NCBI GenBank assembly: GCA_903959115.1
Contig: CAJBVU010000132.1
Coordinates: 1-6,183, forward strand
Length of the DNA: 6,183 bases
Reading direction: 5' to 3'
Source: an uncultured Bacteroidota bacterium
GTDB taxonomy: Bacteria > Bacteroidota > Bacteroidia > NS11-12g > UBA955
Shown: piece by piece, positions 1 to 6,183 of the stretch
Layout of the letters: each line of letters opens with the position of its first letter
Position numbering within the stretch: position 1 is the stretch's first letter
Made by a program: the position numbers and the translations under genes
Notes under the pieces: generated by a model
Told to the model about the DNA's origin: nothing
The model's database searches: none
What the model saw: the letters and a program-made list of their open reading frames with translations, nothing else

Positions 1-430
<430 letters not shown>

Positions 431-483
431 TTAACTCTTTATTATTTCTTATTTCCAGCATTTGTCATAGACTTTAAAGACCT
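431..483 (+). other. 23S-5S internal transcribed spacer
   Basis: This AT-rich spacer of about 50 nt lies between the 23S end and the 5S start. It holds no tRNA and no recognisable open frame. It is presumably transcribed as part of the rRNA precursor and removed during processing. Its borders are only as precise as the two rRNA ends. Confidence 0.6.
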
Positions 484-594
<111 letters not shown>

Positions 595-607
595 TTTATT
601 AAGACAT

Positions 608-636
608 AAAACCTGACCTAACAGTCAGGTTTTTTT
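608..636 (+). terminator. Rho-independent terminator of the rRNA operon
   Basis: A perfect 7-bp stem, ACCTGAC (611-617) with GTCAGGT (624-630), closes a 6-nt loop CTAACA. A-T pairs from 608-610 and 631-633 extend it to 10 bp, and a run of seven T follows (630-636). It lies just after the 5S gene and ends the rRNA transcript. The A-rich 5' flank gives a shorter T-run on the other strand, so it may also end the convergent mazG transcript, whose stop codon is only about 20 nt away. That bidirectional role is inferred. Confidence 0.9.
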
Positions 637-655
637 GTTTATTGTCGTTTTGAAT

Positions 656-1438
656 TTATTCTGATCTTTCGATCCGCTTTACCTCATCCCACATCACATC
701 CATTTGCTCCAAGGTTAAATCAATAAGTGACAACCCCTTTAATTCGGCAATGCTTTCAATTGCCTTGAATCTTCGGATAAACTTGTGGTTTGTTAACTCT
801 AATGCATCGTCTGGATTGATACCGCTTAAACGGGCAAAATTGATCAAAGCAAATAGATAATCGCCAAATTCGGCCTCTTTATCTGCCTGGTTGTCCGCTT
901 CCTGAAATTCTTGCCACTCTTCCTCCACTTTTTTATAAGCATCCTCCGGATTGTTCCAATCAAATCCCACTTGAGACGCTTTTTCTTGCATACGGTAAGC
1001 TTTGACAATGCCAGTTAATCCCTTCGGGACGCCATCTAACAGGCCATTCTTTTTCGTGCCCTTTTCTTTGATTTTGATCTGCTCCCAATTCTGTTTGACC
1101 TTCTCGGAGTCGTTGGCTTCCACATCGCCGTAAATGTGAGGATGTCTGCGGATGAGCTTTCCAATTAATGATTCGATGACATTCCCAACGTTAAAGTTGT
1201 TGGTCTCGGACGCAATCTTACTATAAAATACAATGTGTAAAAGGATATCACCGAGCTCCTTTTTGATCTCCTCCGAATCTTTCTGTATGATGGCGTCTGA
1301 TAATTCAAACGTCTCCTCAATGGTTAGAGTGCGTATGGTCTCCATGGTTTGTTCTTTGTCCCATGGACATTTTTCGCGCAATTCATCCATCACATCCAAC
1401 AACTTGGAAAACTGGTTCAATATTTCAGCTCTGTTCAT
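656..1438 (-). CDS. mazG: Nucleoside triphosphate pyrophosphohydrolase MazG
   Basis: MazG hydrolyses (d)NTPs to NMP and pyrophosphate in the cytoplasm. In E. coli it is a house-cleaning enzyme that also affects ppGpp levels; neither activity is shown here. The 260-residue length is normal for the two-domain form. The N-terminal domain carries CPWD (24-27), the metal motif E41-E42-x-x-E45 with E61-x-x-D64, and RRHPHIYGD (97-105). The linker has GVPKGL (136-141) and KASQVGFDW (153-161). The C-terminal domain repeats the motif as E173-E174-x-x-E177 and E190-x-x-D193, so both Mg-binding sites look intact; in E. coli the C-terminal one is the active one. The ATG start is preceded by A-rich sequence (AATAATAACGAA) without a Shine-Dalgarno motif. 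The gene lies 126 nt after aroC, with no consensus promoter between them, and is probably the last gene of the operon. Confidence 0.96.
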   Translation of the reverse strand: MNRAEILNQFSKLLDVMDELREKCPWDKEQTMETIRTLTIEETFELSDAIIQKDSEEIKKELGDILLHIVFYSKIASETNNFNVGNVIESLIGKLIRRHPHIYGDVEANDSEKVKQNWEQIKIKEKGTKKNGLLDGVPKGLTGIVKAYRMQEKASQVGFDWNNPEDAYKKVEEEWQEFQEADNQADKEAEFGDYLFALINFARLSGINPDDALELTNHKFIRRFKAIESIAELKGLSLIDLTLEQMDVMWDEVKRIERSE

Positions 1439-1564
1439 TTCGTTATTATTGCTCTTACGATTTCTAATTAATTTTATTTCTTCCTTGATATTCGATGATG
1501 TTTATCCTTTGGTCCTGATTTGATTTGCGACCCAATCACGATGAATAATTAATGTGATCAGAAA

Positions 1565-2632
1565 CTAACTGCTCTCGAGCATCAAATCCATAATTGCCAG
1601 GGCACACATTGCTTCTACAATCGGTACAGCCCTTGGCAATACACAGGGGTCATGTCGTCCCGTAGCCGCTATGGTTACATTCTCACCCAATTTATTAACG
1701 GTATTCTGCTCTTTGCCTATGGTTGACGTAGGTTTAAAGGCCACCTGAATTTTTATATCTTCCCCGGTACTCATACCCCCAATGATTCCTCCACTGTGAT
1801 TGGTTCTTGAGCCAATCCCGTTTGAATCGCTGACCCATTCATCGTTGTATTGCGAACCTTTCATCGAAGCGGCAGAAAAGCCATCGCCAAATGAAATGCC
1901 CTTAACCGCGTTAATATTCAATAAATACTGACCTAGAACGGATTGCAATTTCCCAAATACCGGCTCTCCAATTCCTTTTGGCATTCCGCTAATATTACAT
2001 TGGATTACTCCACCCAAACTGTCGTTTTCCGATTTTGCCAATTCAATGGCAGCAATCATTGCCTCACTTGTTTCTACATCCCAGCATCTAACTAGACTTC
2101 TTTCAATGTCTGATGCATTAGGCGTGGATTGGGTTATTGGGGCGATGATCGTATAGATTTGATTCACCCATCCGGTGATTGTGATACCCTGTTTTTCTAA
2201 ATATTGAATGGCCAATGCACCTCCGGCGACCCATCCTGCTGTAATTCTTGCGCTGCTTCGTCCACCACCGCGATGATCACGATGATCGTATTTGGTGTTG
2301 TATAATAAATCTGCATGACCCGGCCTGTAAATGTCCTTTAATGCATCATAGTCCTCCGACTTCGCATCAGTATTTGGAATCAACATTGTTATTGGCGAGC
2401 CTTGGGTTTTTCCTTCAAAAATTCCAGATATGATTTCAACGACATCACTTTCGTTACGAGTTGTGGTAATGTTGCTCTGACCTGGACGTCGGCGTTGCAT
2501 ACATCTTTGCAATGCTTGTAAATCAACGGTCACGTTTGATGGATATCCATCTATCACAACCCCGATGGCAGTCCCATGGCTTTCACCAAATGAAGTGATG
2601 GTTAAATTCTTTCCGATGCTGTTTCTGGCCAT
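1565..2632 (-). CDS. aroC: Chorismate synthase
   Basis: AroC converts 5-enolpyruvylshikimate-3-phosphate to chorismate by 1,4-trans elimination of phosphate, using reduced FMN as a catalytic cofactor. This is the last shikimate-pathway step. The 355-residue protein has all family signatures: GESHG (16-20) with catalytic H19, RRRPGQ (47-52), RPGHAD (103-108) with H106, HRGGGRSSAR (120-129), the NHSGGIIGG segment (278-286) and RHDPC (326-330). The start is fixed by MARNSIGKNL, which aligns with the family N-terminus; no other start codon exists before the in-frame TGA at 2681-2683. The stop is TAG. The start codon lies 12 nt after a (GTA)12 repeat (as read on this strand) that fills most of the leader. 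The upstream neighbour is the NTF2-like gene and the downstream one mazG. There is no truncation or frameshift. Confidence 0.98.
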   Translation of the reverse strand: MARNSIGKNLTITSFGESHGTAIGVVIDGYPSNVTVDLQALQRCMQRRRPGQSNITTTRNESDVVEIISGIFEGKTQGSPITMLIPNTDAKSEDYDALKDIYRPGHADLLYNTKYDHRDHRGGGRSSARITAGWVAGGALAIQYLEKQGITITGWVNQIYTIIAPITQSTPNASDIERSLVRCWDVETSEAMIAAIELAKSENDSLGGVIQCNISGMPKGIGEPVFGKLQSVLGQYLLNINAVKGISFGDGFSAASMKGSQYNDEWVSDSNGIGSRTNHSGGIIGGMSTGEDIKIQVAFKPTSTIGKEQNTVNKLGENVTIAATGRHDPCVLPRAVPIVEAMCALAIMDLMLESS

Positions 2633-2644
2633 TTCGTTTCGATA

Positions 2645-2683
<39 letters not shown>

Positions 2684-2693
2684 ATTTCTTGAT

Positions 2694-3326
2694 TTACCAA
2701 GTATGGTCGATCTGAATTTTTGGTCCTTCAGGTGTGCCAATAAAAATCAAACTGAAACGTCCACTCAATGTATCGTGGGTGGGAGCGTTTCTGTTTACTA
2801 TGCTTGAAAAATCTCGTGAACCTAGATTTGGATTTGCCTGCTCCAGTTTATGCTTTTGAATGACTTCCCATCTTCCGATGACTTGTGCGATGTAGGCCGA
2901 TTCATTTACCCATCGGATTTCGTCGCGATGAAAGGTGAGTTTCCCCATAGCGTCTTTATCTGGGTAGCCTTTTTTGTAGGAATCCGTAATTTCTTGCCAA
3001 CTTGTCTTAACTTTTTTGTCGGTAATGAATCGCACGCTGGAATCTTTGATGTAGCCCGACATAAAAACATCGATGTTTGCATCGTTCCAACCCTTGAGTT
3101 GATAATCCAGCACCTTGTTTACATCGTCTAGGGTGTATGCAAATACGCTTTGACCCTTCGAAATATTAGTTACGGCGTCTGATCCACCACTTTGGTAGCG
3201 AAAAATAAACGATATGACTGTGCAGACCATCGCAAATATTGCAAGAATCCAGGTTTTGCGTGAGTCAGTTCCCTTCTTTTTGGTGTCGGTCGCTGTTGAA
3301 TTGTTGATGGGGTTTTCTGAATTCAT
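2694..3326 (-). CDS. Membrane-anchored NTF2-like (SnoaL/DUF4440-type) protein
   Basis: The function is unknown. The fold is recognised from sequence style: the C-terminal 140 or so residues resemble small NTF2-like proteins of Bacteroidota, with LDYQLKGWNDANIDVFMSGY near the domain start, SYKKGYPDKDAMGKLTF in the middle and a closing block GRFSLIF...KIQIDHTW. From the ATG at 3326 the protein has 210 residues: a polar Asn/Lys-rich N-terminus with a basic stretch (KKK, RK), one hydrophobic segment (about 26-42, WILAIFAMVCTVISFIF), then the NTF2-like domain. Positive charge before the segment suggests a type II anchor with the domain in the periplasm; this is inferred. The frame also opens at a TTG at 3350 (218 residues, 8-nt overlap with aroA). 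I prefer the ATG, 16 nt after the aroA stop, because TTG starts are rare. It sits between aroA and aroC, but no enzymatic link to the shikimate pathway is evident. Confidence 0.85.
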   Translation of the reverse strand: MNSENPINNSTATDTKKKGTDSRKTWILAIFAMVCTVISFIFRYQSGGSDAVTNISKGQSVFAYTLDDVNKVLDYQLKGWNDANIDVFMSGYIKDSSVRFITDKKVKTSWQEITDSYKKGYPDKDAMGKLTFHRDEIRWVNESAYIAQVIGRWEVIQKHKLEQANPNLGSRDFSSIVNRNAPTHDTLSGRFSLIFIGTPEGPKIQIDHTW

Positions 3327-3342
3327 TGGGTTATCTGTTAAC

Positions 3343-4692
3343 TTAGTCAAAGGTACACTTCTTCAATTGCTCCCAAAACTGCGGGAAAGATTTTTCTACA
3401 CAGGCGGTGTCAGTATAGCTCAATGATGCGACCCATGGTTTTAGCGCAGAGAATGCCATTGCAATGCGATGGTCTGATTGGGTGTCTATTTGGAGTTGGG
3501 TAGGGAAGAAGCGGCCAGAACAATTCAATATCCATTGGTCTTCCTCTTCACTGCCTAACATCGCTAATGTGCATCCCAGTCCTTTGATGTTTTCTTGTAA
3601 CGCCAATATCCTGTCGCACTCTTTAAATCGCAAATTGTAAATTCCACTAATGATTGCCGATTTTCCCAAAATACACCAACCAACGACCAACGCAGGAACA
3701 AGATCGGGGTTGTTTTTTAGATTGATGCGTAAGGTTTGATCGTGCTCGAGAATTTCATCGTTTGCTAAACATTCAGGGGTCGGGTTAATGAGGCTATTTT
3801 GCCTTGAAATCAGAATCCCATTCTCCGTTTCGATTGTTTCGATGCCAAGAAGATTGCCTAATTCGCGCATCGCCGCATCGCCTTGGGAACTTTTTATTTG
3901 CGATCCGCCGAGTGATAGATCCTTGTTTCGCTCAGAATCACTCATTTTTAATCCAAGGAGCTCTATCGTTAAATTCTTCGACATGCCCAATAAAAGCGGG
4001 TAGAAGAATGCGGCGGAACTCCAATCCGATTCGATTAAATCTAAATCAATTGGGGTATTTGAACTCTGGTAATCTCCATTGATTGTAATGCAAAGTGCGG
4101 TGCCTTCTTTAACGCTTGAAGTCTCAATGTCCAACCGATTCAATAACTGAACGGTCATCTCTAAATAGGCCTCAGAATGGGTGTTGTCGGTGATGATAAT
4201 TCTTTTGATACCGACAAATAATGGAGCAATCAGTAGCAATGCACTCGCATACTGAGAACTTAGAGCGGCGCTGATTGTAACATCTTGCCATGCTGTTATT
4301 CCGCGATTTATTGAAATGGGTGTGAATCCAACCTGATCAGAATACCTTATGTCGGCGCCCATCGCAATTAAAGCGGTTACCAAAGGTTCGATGCTTCTGC
4401 TGTTTAAGCTTTCATTGCCTGTGATTTGACAAGGCGACGTAAAATTTGCAGCCGCGAAGGCGGTAAATAATCGGCAAGGAGTCCCAGCATCTTGAAAATA
4501 ATAAGTTGGCGATTCACCGGTGTTTTCTTGGGTAAGCGCATTTATCAGCAGTTGCGTGTCTCTGCAGCCATTGGCAACAATGTTAGCGTTGTTTTCAAGC
4601 CACGATTTTAGATTTCCCTGACCGGCGATTGTAATCAAAGTTCGGTTTAGTAAGCTTTTACTTACCGGGAGGTTAATTTGTTTGGCCAACAT
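3343..4692 (-). CDS. aroA: 3-phosphoshikimate 1-carboxyvinyltransferase (EPSP synthase)
   Basis: AroA transfers the enolpyruvyl group of PEP to shikimate-3-phosphate, giving EPSP and phosphate. It is the sixth shikimate step, and its product is the AroC substrate. Family residues visible in 449 residues: SKSLLNR with K12, S13, R17; DAGTPCR (68-74); R99; SSQ (145-147) for shikimate phosphate; Y176; SSQGD (268-272); D330 as the likely catalytic Asp; KECDR with E358 and R361; DHR with R409; K434 near the C-terminus. The protein is divergent. The N-terminus is about 10 residues shorter than in E. coli (K12 matches K22), yet the total is longer, partly through an extra polar stretch around 252-268. 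The ATG is the only start before an in-frame TGA at 4699-4701. The gene begins 20 nt inside aroB, suggesting translational coupling. All key residues are present, so it is probably active. Confidence 0.95.
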   Translation of the reverse strand: MLAKQINLPVSKSLLNRTLITIAGQGNLKSWLENNANIVANGCRDTQLLINALTQENTGESPTYYFQDAGTPCRLFTAFAAANFTSPCQITGNESLNSRSIEPLVTALIAMGADIRYSDQVGFTPISINRGITAWQDVTISAALSSQYASALLLIAPLFVGIKRIIITDNTHSEAYLEMTVQLLNRLDIETSSVKEGTALCITINGDYQSSNTPIDLDLIESDWSSAAFFYPLLLGMSKNLTIELLGLKMSDSERNKDLSLGGSQIKSSQGDAAMRELGNLLGIETIETENGILISRQNSLINPTPECLANDEILEHDQTLRINLKNNPDLVPALVVGWCILGKSAIISGIYNLRFKECDRILALQENIKGLGCTLAMLGSEEEDQWILNCSGRFFPTQLQIDTQSDHRIAMAFSALKPWVASLSYTDTACVEKSFPQFWEQLKKCTFD

Positions 4693-5761
4693 ACTGATTC
4701 AATACTTGAATTACTGCCTCAGGTGATATGGCGATATTGAAATCACATTCTCCGGGAGCAAAAGCCATCGAAAATAACAATTTGTCGTGGTCGTTCTTTT
4801 TGTCGGCCCTTATATAGCTCATCAATTTGGGTATGTGGTTCTCGCCAAAATGAATTGATGTATACAGTCCTTCTACAATCGTTTTTAACTGTTGATGTAA
4901 GGCTTCCGTCGCTTCTCTTTGGGTCGATAATTGAATTGCCAAGGCCGACTCCATGACCAATCCCCATGCAATGGCGAAACCGTGTGGGATTGGCTTCTCC
5001 TGGTCAAGGCATAAGGATTCTAATGCATGGCCAATCGTATGACCAAGGTTTAACAATTTCCGCTCTCCCTTTTCTTCGAAATCCGCGTTAACGATGCGCG
5101 ATTTGATTTTGATGTTCCACTCCAAGATGCTCAGCCATGTTTGGTGATCGTTGGTGTTTGGGATGGGTTGCTGAACTTGTGTCCAAGCTTTTCCGCCCAA
5201 TAAGATTCCGTGTTTGATCACCTCGGCCCATCCGCTCAATACCTCGTTTTGGGGTAGTGTTTTTAACCAATGTGGCGTGATGAAGATATGAGTTGCGGTA
5301 GAAAATGTGCCGATATAATTTTTGTAATGACCTAAATTGATGCCGGTTTTTCCACCAACAGAAGCATCAACCATCGCTAATAAGGTCGTTGGGATATTCC
5401 AAAATTCAATGCCTCTCAAATACGTTGAAGCGCAGAACCCCCCTACATCGCAAAGAGCGCCGCCACCGATGTTAATCAGCAGAGAACTGCGTTGCGCGTT
5501 GTTGTCTCTTAGCCAATTGAAAATAGTTTCGCAAACACTGAGATTTTTGGCTTCGTCGCCATTGGGAATGGTAAGGATATGCGATTCGGGAATTCCGCCT
5601 ACGCAATCGTCAATGAACGACAAACAAAGGGAATGGGTTGATTGACTGCATAAGAAAAAGACATCCGGTTTTGAAGCGATTTTGGTGTCCGAAATAGTAT
5701 CAAATCTCGATGATAACGCTTCAGAGAATTCCGTGGCGATATCCAAGCCACACCAAATCAT
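4673..5761 (-). CDS. aroB: 3-dehydroquinate synthase
   Basis: AroB cyclises DAHP to 3-dehydroquinate with loss of phosphate, using NAD+ and a divalent metal (Zn or Co). It is the second shikimate step and acts in the cytoplasm. The 362 residues match the family length. Visible in order: NAD-binding GGGALCDVGGF (99-109), the YLRGIEF segment (114-120), IPTTLLAMVDASVGGKTGIN (123-142), K147/N148, then the metal ligands E180 (in GWAEVIKHG), H241 (in NLGHTIGHA, with H245 as likely catalytic His) and H260 (in IPHG). The Rossmann-like N-terminal and helical C-terminal halves are both complete. The ATG start overlaps the stop of the upstream gene as ATGA, and the 3' end overlaps aroA by 20 nt, so all three are likely translated from one mRNA. 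No anomaly was seen. Confidence 0.97.
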   Translation of the reverse strand: MIWCGLDIATEFSEALSSRFDTISDTKIASKPDVFFLCSQSTHSLCLSFIDDCVGGIPESHILTIPNGDEAKNLSVCETIFNWLRDNNAQRSSLLINIGGGALCDVGGFCASTYLRGIEFWNIPTTLLAMVDASVGGKTGINLGHYKNYIGTFSTATHIFITPHWLKTLPQNEVLSGWAEVIKHGILLGGKAWTQVQQPIPNTNDHQTWLSILEWNIKIKSRIVNADFEEKGERKLLNLGHTIGHALESLCLDQEKPIPHGFAIAWGLVMESALAIQLSTQREATEALHQQLKTIVEGLYTSIHFGENHIPKLMSYIRADKKNDHDKLLFSMAFAPGECDFNIAISPEAVIQVLNQYVGQTN

Positions 5762-6183
5762 GATTTGATTTTATCGTATCGCTGACTGTTGGTGGGGTCG
5801 ATTTCGGAGAGAAATTTCGACATCGCCGTTTTTTCAGGAACAGGTGCCCCATTGTATATTTCAACTAACTCCGGCCACTTGGTTGAGAAAAAAGATTTTT
5901 GCAGCAAGCAGTTTTGGAAAATCGACTGGGTTTCTTTGAGTTTTTTGATGTTCTCTGTGATGTTTTTTCTAGCTTGCTCGGGCGTGGCGGCGAATTCGTC
6001 CATTCCCTTGCGATGATAGTTGTACGTTAGCAATCGGAGGTCTTTATACCTAGGGTTGGTTAGGTTCTCAGCCAAATAGAATCTGTTTCGAATGCCTTTT
6101 CCATCGCCTTGATTCCATCCCAATTTATTTGTCATCATGGAAACCATACTTTGCATCTTTGAGAAATACGGCGATCCGCCCAA
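5758..6183 (-). CDS. Hypothetical protein, C-terminal part (5' end outside window)
   Basis: I do not recognise this protein. The frame is open to the window edge, so the gene starts further right; the first visible codon is a TTG that need not be a start. The 141 visible residues are soluble-looking and rich in Lys, Asn and Ser, with no membrane segment. Features seen are a Met-rich stretch near the edge (FSKMQSMVSMMTNK), an aromatic and basic block (about 31-60, with RNRFYLAEN, NPRYKDLR and YNYHRKG), a probable amphipathic helix (about 68-90) and a polar tail ending in KIKS. The TGA stop overlaps the aroB ATG in ATGA, which points to translational coupling and membership of the same operon. 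Codon use and base composition do not stand out from the neighbours. No function is proposed. Confidence 0.75.
   Translation of the reverse strand: MGGSPYFSKMQSMVSMMTNKLGWNQGDGKGIRNRFYLAENLTNPRYKDLRLLTYNYHRKGMDEFAATPEQARKNITENIKKLKETQSIFQNCLLQKSFFSTKWPELVEIYNGAPVPEKTAMSKFLSEIDPTNSQRYDKIKS

Noticed and set aside
1233..1523. Open frame of 96 codons on the + strand over the 5' end of mazG
   Set aside because: It is mostly antisense to a well-supported mazG, is Ser-rich and low in complexity, and has no recognisable domain.
1530..1563. ATCAC/GTGAT inverted repeat after aroC as a possible terminator
   Set aside because: The stem is only about 5 bp with a long loop and no T-run, so it does not support termination between aroC and mazG.
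3327..3350. TTG start adding 8 residues to the NTF2-like protein
   Set aside because: It is possible, but an ATG lies 24 nt downstream with clean spacing after aroA, and the extra residues carry no recognisable feature.
3343..4692. Possible glyphosate-insensitive (class II) EPSP synthase
   Set aside because: The shikimate-site motif reads SSQ rather than the SAQxK of class II enzymes. The altered residues at the PEP site alone do not support a claim.
4697..4711. Inverted repeat ATTCAA-TAC-TTGAAT four nt before the aroA start
   Set aside because: It is a 6-bp AT-rich stem with a 3-nt loop inside aroB coding sequence. It is weak and within chance expectation.

Overview
The window looks like chromosomal DNA of a Bacteroidota (Flavobacteriia-like) bacterium. 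This placement is an inference. It rests on the 23S/5S rRNA ends, the style of the MazG, AroC and NTF2-like proteins, and A-rich upstream sequences with no obvious Shine-Dalgarno motif at the gene starts. No database search was possible, so genus and species are not assigned.

Layout. On the + strand the window opens inside the 3' part of a 23S rRNA gene (about 1-430). The first base corresponds roughly to E. coli position 2454, just past the catalytic A2451. A spacer of about 50 nt with no tRNA follows, then a complete 5S rRNA (about 484-594) and a strong intrinsic terminator (608-636). Everything after that is on the - strand and converges on the rRNA operon. Read in the direction of transcription, from the right edge leftward, the order is: an unrecognised gene whose 5' part is off the window (5758-6183), aroB (4673-5761), aroA (3343-4692), a membrane-anchored NTF2-like protein (2694-3326), a (TAC)12 microsatellite (2645-2680), aroC (1565-2632) and mazG (656-1438).

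How the genes work together. AroB (3-dehydroquinate synthase), AroA (EPSP synthase) and AroC (chorismate synthase) are steps 2, 6 and 7 of the shikimate pathway to chorismate, the precursor of aromatic amino acids, folate and quinones. The unknown gene and aroB overlap by 4 nt (ATGA), aroB and aroA by 20 nt, and the NTF2-like gene starts 16 nt after aroA (or overlaps it by 8 nt). The whole set therefore looks like one co-transcribed, partly translationally coupled operon. MazG, a nucleotide pyrophosphohydrolase with two intact metal-binding motifs, is the last gene and lies 126 nt after aroC. No TTTG / TAnnTTTG promoter of the Bacteroidota type is visible in either of the two real spacers.

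The most unusual element is the 12-unit trinucleotide repeat. It fills more than half of the 61-nt leader of aroC and ends 12 nt before its start codon. The genes themselves are mostly standard metabolic genes. I see no mobile element, CRISPR array or defence system.
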